Assembly (NCBI RefSeq): GCF_030409505.1
Contig: NZ_JAUFPZ010000002.1
Location: 2,859,501 to 2,923,500, forward strand
Direction of reading: 5' to 3'
Source of the DNA: Zunongwangia endophytica
Lineage (GTDB): Bacteria > Bacteroidota > Bacteroidia > Flavobacteriales > Flavobacteriaceae
Length of the DNA stretch: 64,000 nucleotides
Below are positions 45,268 to 54,289 of this stretch, one piece after another; position 1 is the stretch's first letter; every line of letters begins with the position of its first letter. The notes below the pieces were generated by a model. The model had not been told where the DNA came from, did not search any database, and saw nothing but the letters and a program-made list of their open reading frames with translations. The translations under genes and the position numbers were made by a program.

Positions 45268-48200
45268 TTAAGCTTCCACTTCTTCTGCCTTTTTTCTTAA
45301 ATCTAAAGGCTGCAAAGCTTTCAAAGCTTTCTCTATAGAATTAATCTTATCGAAAGTTAACAGCAAACGCAAACCGCTTCTGGTTTTCTTTTCTTTCATC
45401 TTACAGGTTGTAGGATGGGATTGCACGTATTGTAAAACTTTAGTGAAATTAGCCGTTTGATAGAAACGTGATTCCTGATCGGCAATAAAATATCCAATCA
45501 GTTTGTTTTGTTTCATGATAATACGCTCGATTCCAATTTTTGATGCAATCCATTTAATACGAACGCTGTTAAGTAGATCTACCGCTGATACTGGCAATTC
45601 TCCAAAACGATCGACTAGCTCGGCTTCAAATTTCTCTAATTCTTCTTCGGTTTTCAGCTCGTTTAGCTTCGTATATAAATTCAGGCGTTCTGCGATGTTA
45701 TTGATATAATCATCTGGGAAAAGAATTTCAAAATCGGTATCGATCTGCGTTTCTTTTACAAAGTCTTTGTCTTCAATATCCTCTTCCTCGTAAAGATCTT
45801 TAAATTCATTTTCTTTCAATTCTTCAATGGCTTCAGCTAGGATTTTCTGATAAGTATCAAAACCAATTTCATTAATAAATCCGCTTTGCTCTCCGCCCAA
45901 TAAATCTCCGGCACCACGAATTTCTAAATCTTTCATCGCAATATTAAAACCACTTCCTAAATCTGAAAATTGTTCGAGCGCTGTCATTCGTTTACGCGCT
46001 TCTTCAGTCATTGCAGAATATGGCGGAGTGATAAAATAACAGAAAGCTTTTTTATTGCTTCGCCCTACCCGACCACGCATTTGGTGTAGATCGGACAATC
46101 CGAAATTATTCGCATTATTAATAAAAATGGTATTCGCGTTTGTTACATCAAGTCCACTTTCGATAATTGTGGTCGACACCAACACATCAAATTCGCCATT
46201 TATAAAACTCAACATTAATTTCTCTAGCTTCTTCCCTTCCATTTGTCCGTGGCCAATTCCCACTTTCGCATCGGGCACCAAACGCTGAATCATCCCAGCA
46301 ACTTCCTTAATATTTTCAATTCGATTATGAATAAAGAATACCTGCCCGCCACGCTGAATTTCATATAAAACGGCATCCCGAATACTTTCTTCGGAAAAAC
46401 GAATCACATTCGACTCGATGGGATAACGGTTTGGCGGCGGCGTGGTAATCGTCGATAAATCTCTCGCGGCCATCAAACTAAACTGAAGCGTACGCGGAAT
46501 TGGCGTTGCTGTAAGCGTTAAGGTATCTACATTTTCTTTAATCGTCTTCAGCTTATCTTTTACCGCTACCCCAAATTTTTGTTCTTCATCGACAATCAGT
46601 AATCCAAGATCTTTAAATTTAACCGCTTTATTAACCAATTGGTGCGTCCCAATGATAATATCTACCGTTCCTTTTTCGAGATCGGCTAGGGTTTCTCGTC
46701 GTTCTTTGGCGGTTCTAAACCTGTTTAGATAATCGACAGTTACCGGTAAATCTTTTAAACGTTCTGAAAAAGTTTGATGATGCTGAAATGCCAAAATTGT
46801 CGTAGGCACTAAAACTGCAACCTGCTTCCCATTATCTACCGCTTTAAAAGCAGCACGAATCGCCACTTCTGTTTTCCCGAAACCAACATCCCCACAAACC
46901 AATCGATCCATTGGGCGTTCGTTTTCCATATCTTTCTTTACCGCTTCTGTCGCTGTACTTTGATCTGGCGTATCTTCGTATATAAACGAAGCTTCCAGTT
47001 CGTGCTGTAAGTAGGAATCGGGACCATAAGCAAAACCTTTCTGTAAACGTCGTTTTGCGTATAATTCAATTAAATTATAAGCGACATGTTTTACTCGGGC
47101 TTTAGTTTTACTCTTCAGTTTTTTCCAGGCATTACTACCTAATTTGAAGATTTTTGGTTCTTTCCCGTCTTTACCATTGAATTTTGAAATCTTATGAAGT
47201 GAGTGAATACTTAAATATAAAATATCACGCTCACCATAAATCAATTTAATGGCTTCCTGTTTTTTGCCTTCTACGTCAATTTTCTGTAGTCCGCCAAACT
47301 TTCCAATTCCGTGATCGATATGCGTTACGTAATCGCCAACAGTAAGATTAGTCAGTTCTTTAAGCGTTATTGCCTGCTTTTTAGCATAGCCATTTTTCAA
47401 GCTGAATTTATGGAAACGCTCAAAAATTTGATGATCGGTATAACAAACATTTTTAGCCTGCTCATCAATAAATCCCTGAAAAATTGATAATACTATCGTT
47501 TTGTATTTTACTTCTCGCTCCTGGTCTTTAAAAATATCGTGGAAACGCTTTGCCTGTTGCTCGCTTCCGCAGAAAATATAATTCGTATAACCTCTCTCCT
47601 GATTTTCGATTAAATTAGTAATCAGTAAATCGAATTGTTTATTGAAAGAAGGCTGCGGACTAATAAAATATACAATTTCTTTCTTAGGCTTTAAAAACGC
47701 CTGATTGCTCAGTTCGGCCACCGGGAACTTCACCAGCTCTTTATTAATTAATGCTGAAGTACAAAAAAGTTCCTTAGGTTCACTTTGCTTGATTTCTCCG
47801 GAAATCTTCTGAAAAGCTTCTTCCGCTTTCTCAAAAAGTTTATCTATTTGTGCTGAAAAAAGATCGAGATTTTTAACGAAAATCAATGTGTTTTCAGCAA
47901 TATATTTTAAAAAGCTCTCTCGTATTTCATCGAGTTTTTTATTCTCGACATTCGGCATAATCGAGATCTTATTTACCTTATCGGTAGAGAGCTGTGTTTC
48001 TACATCAAAACTCCGAATACTATCTACTTCATCCCCAAAAAATTCGATTCGGTACGGCTCGTCATTACTAAAAGAAAAAACATCGATTATCCCACCACGC
48101 ACTGAGAATTCTCCAGGTTCGGTTACAAAATCTACCCGTTTGAACTTGTATTCAAATAAAACTTCATTAACAAAATCGATCGAAAGTTCATCATTTACTT

Positions 48201-48645
48201 TGATCTTCAGCGTGCTTCTATCGAGTTCTTTACGCGTGACTACTTTTTCAAAAAGTGCATCTGGATAAGTAACAATTACCGCCGGTTTCTTCCGTGAATT
48301 GATTCGGTTTAAAACCTCAGCTCGCAAAAGCACATTGGCATTATCGGTCTCTTCGATTTGATATGGTCTACGATAACTTCCGGGATAAAACAACACATCC
48401 TCTTCGCCGATTAATTGTTCCAGATCATTTAAATAATAAGCAGCTTCCTCTTTATCATTCAGGATCATTAAAAAAGGTCGATCAGCTTCTTTAAAAGCAT
48501 CGGCAACCACAAATGAAAGTGCAGAGCCAACAAGACCTTTTAGATGAATTTTATCTGTATTTTTTTCAGAAACGGCAATAGCGTTTCGCAATTCCTGCTG
48601 CTGCGGGGATTGTGCAAAACTTTGGGAGATTGTAGATGTACTCAT
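45268..48645 (-). CDS. mfd: Transcription-repair coupling factor
   Basis: Helicase-like translocase that removes stalled RNA polymerase at DNA lesions and recruits UvrA; 1125 residues. Visible in order: a UvrB-like N-terminal module (FYPGSYRRPYQIEE; FSVRGGIIDVF), the RNA-polymerase-interaction domain (LTVGDYVTHIDHGIGKFGGLQ), the helicase core with Walker A GDVGFGKTEVAIRAA, DEEQ box LLIVDEEQKFGV, TLTATPIPRTL, and the TRG/C-terminal region. The TTG two codons upstream (48651) falls inside a perfect -7 box, so the ATG at 48645 is the start; the mRNA may be leaderless. Confidence 0.97.
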   Translation of the reverse strand: MSTSTISQSFAQSPQQQELRNAIAVSEKNTDKIHLKGLVGSALSFVVADAFKEADRPFLMILNDKEEAAYYLNDLEQLIGEEDVLFYPGSYRRPYQIEETDNANVLLRAEVLNRINSRKKPAVIVTYPDALFEKVVTRKELDRSTLKIKVNDELSIDFVNEVLFEYKFKRVDFVTEPGEFSVRGGIIDVFSFSNDEPYRIEFFGDEVDSIRSFDVETQLSTDKVNKISIMPNVENKKLDEIRESFLKYIAENTLIFVKNLDLFSAQIDKLFEKAEEAFQKISGEIKQSEPKELFCTSALINKELVKFPVAELSNQAFLKPKKEIVYFISPQPSFNKQFDLLITNLIENQERGYTNYIFCGSEQQAKRFHDIFKDQEREVKYKTIVLSIFQGFIDEQAKNVCYTDHQIFERFHKFSLKNGYAKKQAITLKELTNLTVGDYVTHIDHGIGKFGGLQKIDVEGKKQEAIKLIYGERDILYLSIHSLHKISKFNGKDGKEPKIFKLGSNAWKKLKSKTKARVKHVAYNLIELYAKRRLQKGFAYGPDSYLQHELEASFIYEDTPDQSTATEAVKKDMENERPMDRLVCGDVGFGKTEVAIRAAFKAVDNGKQVAVLVPTTILAFQHHQTFSERLKDLPVTVDYLNRFRTAKERRETLADLEKGTVDIIIGTHQLVNKAVKFKDLGLLIVDEEQKFGVAVKDKLKTIKENVDTLTLTATPIPRTLQFSLMAARDLSTITTPPPNRYPIESNVIRFSEESIRDAVLYEIQRGGQVFFIHNRIENIKEVAGMIQRLVPDAKVGIGHGQMEGKKLEKLMLSFINGEFDVLVSTTIIESGLDVTNANTIFINNANNFGLSDLHQMRGRVGRSNKKAFCYFITPPYSAMTEEARKRMTALEQFSDLGSGFNIAMKDLEIRGAGDLLGGEQSGFINEIGFDTYQKILAEAIEELKENEFKDLYEEEDIEDKDFVKETQIDTDFEILFPDDYINNIAERLNLYTKLNELKTEEELEKFEAELVDRFGELPVSAVDLLNSVRIKWIASKIGIERIIMKQNKLIGYFIADQESRFYQTANFTKVLQYVQSHPTTCKMKEKKTRSGLRLLLTFDKINSIEKALKALQPLDLRKKAEEVEA

Positions 48646-48954
48646 TGCCACAAAGATAATTGCTAAAATAAAGCTTCACAACTGGCTATGACATTTTTAA
48701 CGTTGGTTTAAATAAAGATGTGAGAGAAGAGAGATGTAAAATGAATTAAGAATGTTGAATGCTAAATTTTGAATTTAATAATATAGACCTACCTTCTTGT
48801 CTTTTCGCTTTTATACAACAGCAAAGTTGTGTGATCTATAACATATAGAAGCGCAGCGATGGCAATTTTCGAATCAACCAGCAACGCAATTTAATTTTAC
48901 AATTTCCCTAACAAGGATTGCATCTCAAAATATGTAATTTCAAAAAAAATTGCG
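48646..48954. other. Gene-free interval between mfd and doxX
   Basis: Holds the mfd promoter, a purine-rich TGTGAGAGAAGAGAGATG tract (48719-48736) of the heptad type seen in other gaps, and fragments resembling the AGCGCAGCGATGG module at 48851. No ORF supported. Confidence 0.5.
48651..48682 (-). promoter_or_regulatory. Promoter of mfd with almost no leader
   Basis: Minus-strand GTTG (48682 to 48679), a 20-base spacer and TATCTTTG (48658 to 48651) match the Bacteroidota promoter. The -7 box ends only 5 bases before the mfd ATG. Confidence 0.6.
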
Positions 48955-49353
48955 ATGTCTCATCATCAACTTGCTTTTCTACTAGCCAGAATCACGCTTG
49001 GAATTAATTTTTTCCTGCATGGTTTTGTCCGGATTCCAAAATTAGGAGATTTTGCAAACGGAGTAACACAAGGCTTCGAAGGCACGATGCTTCCTTTGGG
49101 TTTAGTTGAAATTTTCGCTTACGCAATTCCTATTCTGGAAGTTGCTCTTGGAACGTGCATTATCTTAGGCCTGGCGAGTAAAAAAACACTTACAGCCACG
49201 GCTATTTTTATGATGTTATTAATCAGCGGTTCTGCTTTCAAAGAAGACTGGGGTGCTGTTGGCACACAGATGCTTTATGCATTATATATATTTTTCCTTG
49301 TGAAAAATCTGGAATATGAAGTTTGGGCGGTAAGGAAAAGTAATGAGATGTGA
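48955..49353 (+). CDS. DoxX family membrane protein
   Basis: A 132-residue four-TM protein of the DoxX/DoxD group (FLLARITLGINFFLHGFVRIPKLGDF; PLGLVEIFAYAIPILEVALGTCIILG). DoxX-type proteins are linked to membrane redox processes and are often found near oxidoreductases, as here: an SDR and a flavoprotein follow on the same strand. The exact role is unknown. Confidence 0.9.
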   Translation: MSHHQLAFLLARITLGINFFLHGFVRIPKLGDFANGVTQGFEGTMLPLGLVEIFAYAIPILEVALGTCIILGLASKKTLTATAIFMMLLISGSAFKEDWGAVGTQMLYALYIFFLVKNLEYEVWAVRKSNEM

Positions 49354-49429
49354 GAAATAGATATTAGACAGATTTATACTAGTCTATTTTCTAAAAGCAA
49401 AAAGAACCAAATTAAAAAAAGATAAAAAG

Positions 49430-50206
49430 ATGGATTATCAATTAAAAGATAAAAAGGTTTTCATTTCAGGATCAACTAAAGGTATTGGATACGCAGCAGC
49501 AAAGACGATTGCTTTGGAAGGTGCTGAAGTTATTATCAACGGAAGTTCACAGGACTCTGTGAATACTTCGTTGGAAAACCTTAGAAAAGATACCGATAGT
49601 AAAAAGATAAGCGGAATCGCCTGTGATTTCAGCAAAACTGAAGAAATTGATGCTCTAATTACCCAACTTGGTAGTGTTGATGTCTTAATTAATAACGTTG
49701 GCATTTTTGCTAACAAAGATTTTTTCGACACTACCGATGAAGACTGGCAGCAATTCTATGATATTAACGTAATGAGTGGCGTTCGTCTTTCACGTGCTTT
49801 AATGCCAAAAATGAAAGAAAAAGGATGGGGAAGAATTATCTTTATTTCTAGCGAAAGTGCCTTAAATATCCCAGTAGAAATGGTTCACTACGGAATGACT
49901 AAAACTGCAATGCTCGCGATTTCTCGTGGTTTAGCTGAAATGACTACCGGAACCGGAATTACCGTAAACAGCGTTTTACCTGGACCAACAAGAACTGAAG
50001 GATTAGAAAAAGACGTTCCTGAGGATCAGGATTTTGAAAACTTTCAAAAAGAATTTTTCAAAAACGATCGCCCAACATCGATCTTAAAACGTTTTGCCGA
50101 TCCACAAGAGGTAGCAAATATGATTGCTTACGTGGCAAGTCCGCTTTCCTCTGCAACTAATGGCGCAAAGCTAAAGGTTGAAGGTGGAGTAGTTAAATAT
50201 ATTTAA
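49430..50206 (+). CDS. SDR family oxidoreductase
   Basis: Classical short-chain dehydrogenase/reductase of 258 residues: cofactor motif ISGSTKGIGYAAAK (residues ~13-24), NNVG, catalytic Ser (IFISSESALNI) and Y-x3-K (YGMTK), and the usual ASPLSSATNGAKLKVEGG C-terminus. NAD(P)H-dependent; the substrate is unknown. It lies 76 bases after the DoxX gene and may share its transcript. Confidence 0.93.
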   Translation: MDYQLKDKKVFISGSTKGIGYAAAKTIALEGAEVIINGSSQDSVNTSLENLRKDTDSKKISGIACDFSKTEEIDALITQLGSVDVLINNVGIFANKDFFDTTDEDWQQFYDINVMSGVRLSRALMPKMKEKGWGRIIFISSESALNIPVEMVHYGMTKTAMLAISRGLAEMTTGTGITVNSVLPGPTRTEGLEKDVPEDQDFENFQKEFFKNDRPTSILKRFADPQEVANMIAYVASPLSSATNGAKLKVEGGVVKYI

Positions 50207-50536
50207 TAGTAAGTAGTGAGATTTGAGAAGTTAGAATTGAGATGTGAGATGTTAGAAAATAGAGCATAGAATATAGACTCGGGAATATTGTAAAATAAGA
50301 ATCAGAAATTAAGACAATGATTATCTTGGCATTTCGAAAGCTTATCGTAAAATTTAGCTATTGAATGATAAATTTAGATAAGTGTTCGTAAGCCTAGACT
50401 TTTTTCTTTCTTTTTTCGGCAATGGAAAAAAGAAAAAATAATAATAAAACAATATTACCAATGCTCTAAATTCTAAAAGCGAAGCTGTCTAATTTCTAAC
50501 AACTAACAACGAAGCGATCTAAATTAAAATAAAAAA
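50207..50536. other. Repeat-rich interval upstream of the flavoprotein gene
   Basis: A mosaic of intergenic modules: GAGATTTGAGA heptads (50218-50255), the GTAAGCCTAG hairpin element (50388-50438), and two GAAGC-type motifs (AAGCGAAGCTGTCTAA near 50477 and AACGAAGCGATCTAAA near 50508). No ORF supported. Confidence 0.6.
50388..50438. repeat. GTAAGCCTAG / pyrimidine-purine hairpin element, copy 2
   Basis: Same order as 42944-42992: GTAAGCCTAG, a pyrimidine arm CTTTCTTTTTTC, GGCAATGG, and a purine arm AAAAAAGAAAAAA. Confidence 0.65.
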
Positions 50537-51895
50537 ATGGCTATAGAAGAATTTGATGTTTTTGTAATTGGTACCGGAACTGCCGGAAAAGGTGTGGCTA
50601 TAGATTGCGCCGAGGCCGGGTGGAAAGTAGCCATTGCCGATAATCGAGAGTATGGAGGCACATGCCCAAATCGTGGCTGCGATCCTAAAAAAGTTTTGGT
50701 GGGAATTACTGAAATTCTGGAACGTTCCCGGAATATGATGGGTCTGGGAATTTCTAAAATGCCGGAAGTAAGCTGGGAAGATTTGCAGAATTTTAAAAGC
50801 AAATTTACCGATGCTATTCCCGCAGCTACCGAGAAAGATTTAGCGGCTCTGGATATAAAAATGTATCATCAATCGCCAAAATTTCTAGACAAGAATACAC
50901 TCTCAGTTGAAGGTAAAACAGTAAAAGCAAAAAAGATCGTGATTGCAACGGGGCATAAACCAATGCCACTACATATCCCCGGAAAAGAATTATTAATGCA
51001 TAGTGATGATTTTCTGGAACTGGAAAAATTGCCTAAATCAATGATCTTTATTGGTGCTGGCTATATCGGGATGGAATTTGCACATATTGCTGCGCGTCTC
51101 GGAGTTGATGTTACCATGATCGATGCTAAATCCCGACCGCTTTCTAACTTTGATGAAGATATGGTAGCGCACCTCACAGAGGCCTCAGAAGACATCGGCA
51201 TTAAATTCATATTTAACGCCAAAGCATCAAAAGTTGAAAAACTAAGAAAATATACTCAGGTTACTGCGGAATTAAAAAATGGCGATGAGGTTACGGCAAA
51301 AGCTGAACTTGTTTTTAATACCGCTGGTCGCGTGCCTTCTGTAGAAGAATTAGATCTCGAGAAAGGAGAGGTTGCTTACACAAATAAAGGAATTACCGTA
51401 AACGGACATTTACAGAATACCACCAACGAAGACGTTTATGCTTGTGGAGATGTTTCTGATAGTGAAGGATTGCCACTTACACCGTTATCCTCTCAAGAAT
51501 CACGAGTAGTTTCTACAAATCTTATTGGTAAATACAACAAAACCGAAGCACATTATCCACCCCAGCCTTCTGTAGTTTTTACGTTACCTAATGTGGCTTC
51601 CGTAGGACTTTCAGAAGAACAGGTAAAAGAGAAAGGTCTCGATTATGTGATTAAGCATAAATCTGTCCCTAGCTGGTTTAATTCTAAACGAATTGCCAAT
51701 CAGCATTACGCATTTAAAGTTATCAAAGATAAAAAGACAGAGAAAGTTCTTGGCGCTCATCTGGTTGGACCGGATGCCGGAGAAATGATCAACATGTTCG
51801 TGATGGCCATGGGCGGTGATCTTTCCTGCAAGGATTTAAAAGCTATGATTTTTGCCTATCCAACATGGAGCAATGATATTAAGGGAATGACTTGA
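50537..51895 (+). CDS. Pyridine-nucleotide-disulfide oxidoreductase family flavoprotein, atypical active site
   Basis: FAD/NAD(P)-dependent flavoprotein of 452 residues related to mercuric, glutathione and dihydrolipoyl reductases. FAD motif VIGTGTAGKGVA near the N-terminus, redox disulfide GGTCPNRGCDPKKVL (Cys43, Cys48), NAD(P) motif GAGYIG (173-178) and second FAD motif VYACGDV. The C-terminal dimer-interface HPTxxE that supplies the catalytic His-Glu pair is YPTWSN here (Tyr441, Asn446). The disulfide exists but the acid-base dyad does not, so a standard disulfide reductase reaction is doubtful. Last gene of the DoxX/SDR cluster. Confidence 0.9.
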   Translation: MAIEEFDVFVIGTGTAGKGVAIDCAEAGWKVAIADNREYGGTCPNRGCDPKKVLVGITEILERSRNMMGLGISKMPEVSWEDLQNFKSKFTDAIPAATEKDLAALDIKMYHQSPKFLDKNTLSVEGKTVKAKKIVIATGHKPMPLHIPGKELLMHSDDFLELEKLPKSMIFIGAGYIGMEFAHIAARLGVDVTMIDAKSRPLSNFDEDMVAHLTEASEDIGIKFIFNAKASKVEKLRKYTQVTAELKNGDEVTAKAELVFNTAGRVPSVEELDLEKGEVAYTNKGITVNGHLQNTTNEDVYACGDVSDSEGLPLTPLSSQESRVVSTNLIGKYNKTEAHYPPQPSVVFTLPNVASVGLSEEQVKEKGLDYVIKHKSVPSWFNSKRIANQHYAFKVIKDKKTEKVLGAHLVGPDAGEMINMFVMAMGGDLSCKDLKAMIFAYPTWSNDIKGMT

Positions 51896-52203
51896 TTCTA
51901 GATTTTAGATCGCTTCATTTTTAGATATGAGATAGCTAGACTTTGTGAGATTCGTCATGCCGAACTTGATTCGGGATTCTATTACTCTTATTAGATTCTG
52001 AATCAAGCCCGACTCCAGGTCGGGCTTGATTCAGATTGACGATTAATTCCTAAATCCTCAGCAGGTCTATTCGGAGACTTTGCTATTGATATTAATCAAC
52101 CGATTATATTTAACAAAAGCATTCAAAATCAGGCATTTTAAGTGCTAATTATTTAATTTTTTACCTTCATTCTATTCTTTAACAGCGAAGCGGTCTAAGC
52201 CTT
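51896..52203. other. Repeat-filled interval between convergent genes
   Basis: Contains the largest GTCAT-type inverted repeat (51954-52040), a reverse-oriented GAAGCGATCTAAA module at its left end, and AACAGCGAAGCGGTCTAA at 52181-52198 just before the stop of the next gene. No ORF supported; the hairpin may act as the terminator for both genes. Confidence 0.6.
51954..52040. repeat. GTCAT...ATCTCAT dispersed inverted repeat, copy 3 (compound)
   Basis: Inside the element TGAATCAAGCCCGA (51999-52012) and TCGGGCTTGATTCA (52020-52033) pair perfectly over 14 bases. A further GTCATGCCGAACTTGATTC half lies to the left, so it looks like one and a half units. Confidence 0.7.
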
Positions 52204-53994
52204 CTACGCTGCTTCAACCTTCTTGCAAATTTCCTGAATTCGGCTTTCACAGATCAGTAAGTCAGTTAAAAACTGCTGTTCGGTTATCTTATTACTGAAG
52301 AATATTTGCTTATAATATTCGATTCCTTCTTCCAAATTCTGACTAAACTTATCAAATTTTTTAGCTTCTCTTTTATTTGAAAAATCGGTACTATCCAATA
52401 ACTCTTTTAAGTGATCGATATACAGTTGTAATTCTTTAATAAACATATGAGGGCGGTATCCGCTAAGTACATTTGTACGCCCATAAATATGATCTATCAA
52501 TTCTTTTAAAGAATATTTACCAGAGAAATAGGCCAAATTTGGACCGGGACAAACGGTTACAAAATCCATTTTTTTCACAAACTGAAAATCGTAATTTTTA
52601 GCGACACTATTACATAAACCAGTGCACAAACATTCTTTTTGAAAAAGCTCATTGGCAGCTTTTGCTTTTGCATCTGCCGACAGATCAGAATGCTGAATTT
52701 GCTTCATTTTTAGCTTCTGATATTTATGAGAAGCGGTACAAATAGGCTCTTTGGTAAATTCGGTATTCGATTCTAAAAGTTTTTCTGGGCAAGAACTTCC
52801 AGGCCTGTTTCTAAGCAAATTTTTTCTTCGGAAGTCTTCTCCACTAGCGCCTTTTAGGTAATTGAAGCGAACGCCTAGCGGTGAACTGTGGCTCAACACA
52901 ATATCCTGCTCTTTTGCTTTCTGAAGTTTTTCTAAAGTTTCGTTATCGACATTGGTAGCTTCAGGACATAATAAAAATGGCGAGCCCCAGCCGGTAGAAT
53001 CTGCTTCATAATAATCCTTAAGTAAATTATCTTCTTCTAAAGTGCCGATTCCGCCCTGAACTGTGATTTTTAATTCGGGTAATGCGGGGATTTCGGTTTC
53101 TTCAGCAAAAGAACTTCGATATAAAGAGGCTAACTCAGTTTCCAGTTCCTTTTTCTTTTGTTTGAATTCTTCCATGATTGGCCCTAACAGGAATCCGTCG
53201 GTTGCAAAAGCATGACCGCCACAGTTTAATCCAGATTCTATTCTGAATTCACTTACCCAGATTCCACGTTTCGCAAGGTATTTTCCTTGAATCAAAGCTG
53301 AACGGTAATCGCTCACTTTAATCGCAATAGCTTTTTTAAAGTTTCCGTCGTTATCAGGTTGAAAGGTTTTAAAAGAAGACAAATAATTGAATAATCTTGG
53401 ATTCATTCCGGCAGAAAAAACCAAAGTAGAATTCTCTAAATCACTTTCAGCATAGCCTTTTAATGCTTGTAAAGCGTCAGATCCATTGGCGATAGGCTCT
53501 TTATTTTCATCCAACTGCTCGCGATCGACTTTAGTCATGATATTCACTTCAATCGCACCGGCTTTTACCTGATTTCGAAGTTCTGATTCAAGTTTCTCTT
53601 TTTCTGAGCTATCTTCTAAATGAATAAACTGAAGGTATTTTTGTTTTAATTCAAATACTTCAGGAAGCATTTCAAAATATTTAGTGATTTCTGAAGTACT
53701 GGAAAATGCTGCGGTTTTAACCTCTTCTACTTTCCGTTTTACTTCAGCACCGATCAAATTCAGATAATCAGTAATTCGTTTTGCACGATAATTCACTACA
53801 TTTTTAGAAATAGGCACGTATTCCTGATCATTCAGTTTATAATAATAAGCACGTAATTTTTCAATCAGGTGATCCTCGATAATAGAAATAGAGGAGTTAA
53901 TTCCGTAATGTGCCACTTTTAAAGGCGTATCTATGGTATATGCGATGCCCATTACCGGAATATGAAATTGGTGTGGGGATAATGAGTTTTTCAT
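52204..53994 (-). CDS. Uncharacterised 596-residue Cys-rich protein, possibly nitronate-monooxygenase-like
   Basis: I do not recognise a named family with confidence. The protein is cytoplasmic (no signal). Residues ~10-200 are helical; the middle has TIM-barrel-like signatures similar to FMN nitronate monooxygenase/PfaD proteins: GLNCGGHAFATDGF (GGH at 259-261) and LKITVQGGIGT (314-318), then GWGSPFLLCPEATN. The C-terminal third has an unusual Cys set (402, 419, 455, 457, 461, 482) including ECLCTGLC and TVCPGPNLAYF, which could bind an Fe-S cluster or zinc. A flavin/Fe-S oxidoreductase is a guess. It is monocistronic, with a near-consensus -7 box at 54021 to 54014 and a heptad tandem repeat 87 bases upstream. 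Confidence 0.85.
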   Translation of the reverse strand: MKNSLSPHQFHIPVMGIAYTIDTPLKVAHYGINSSISIIEDHLIEKLRAYYYKLNDQEYVPISKNVVNYRAKRITDYLNLIGAEVKRKVEEVKTAAFSSTSEITKYFEMLPEVFELKQKYLQFIHLEDSSEKEKLESELRNQVKAGAIEVNIMTKVDREQLDENKEPIANGSDALQALKGYAESDLENSTLVFSAGMNPRLFNYLSSFKTFQPDNDGNFKKAIAIKVSDYRSALIQGKYLAKRGIWVSEFRIESGLNCGGHAFATDGFLLGPIMEEFKQKKKELETELASLYRSSFAEETEIPALPELKITVQGGIGTLEEDNLLKDYYEADSTGWGSPFLLCPEATNVDNETLEKLQKAKEQDIVLSHSSPLGVRFNYLKGASGEDFRRKNLLRNRPGSSCPEKLLESNTEFTKEPICTASHKYQKLKMKQIQHSDLSADAKAKAANELFQKECLCTGLCNSVAKNYDFQFVKKMDFVTVCPGPNLAYFSGKYSLKELIDHIYGRTNVLSGYRPHMFIKELQLYIDHLKELLDSTDFSNKREAKKFDKFSQNLEEGIEYYKQIFFSNKITEQQFLTDLLICESRIQEICKKVEAA

Positions 53995-54013
53995 TTTGTT
54001 TCAATTTAATCCC

Positions 54014-54021
54014 CAAAGATG
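54014..54021 (-). promoter_or_regulatory. Candidate -7 box of the 596-residue protein gene
   Basis: Minus-strand CATCTTTG, one mismatch to TAnnTTTG, 20 bases before the ATG. Confidence 0.4.
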
Positions 54022-54080
54022 AAAAACTACAGTTGGTTAAAATATGATATTTGTCATGTTAGTGTTTAGTATTGAGTAAT

Positions 54081-54122
54081 GAGATTTGAGATTTGAGATT
54101 TGAGATTTGAGATTTGAGATTT
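54081..54122 (+). repeat. Tandem heptad repeat, six copies of GAGATTT
   Basis: Six perfect consecutive copies of the 7-base unit GAGATTT (42 bases), continuing into GA. It lies 87 bases upstream of the start of the 596-residue gene. Looser versions of the same heptad occur in other gaps (43.8, 50.2, 57.9 kb). Confidence 0.9.
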
Positions 54123-54188
54123 GAAAAAATAAAATCTAGACTTTGGTTATTAAAGATTAGGCATTTTTTGTTACTAAATATAACTACC

Positions 54189-54222
54189 GTGATGAGATCC
54201 CGGATCAAGTCCGGGATAACGT
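54189..54222. repeat. GTCAT...ATCTCAT dispersed inverted repeat, copy 4
   Basis: ATCCCGG and CCGGGAT (7-bp arms) around ATCAAGT; on the minus strand it reads GTTATCCCGGACTTGATCC then GGGATCTCATC, matching the family layout. Confidence 0.6.
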
Positions 54223-54289
54223 GGTAATTTTAACGTCTATTTTCTAAAAGAAAAGCGGTCTCGATTCTAATTTCTAACAGCGCATCAAT

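Noticed and set aside
54081..54122. CRISPR-like array from the heptad repeats
   Set aside because: Units are 7 bases with no spacers; it is a simple tandem repeat.
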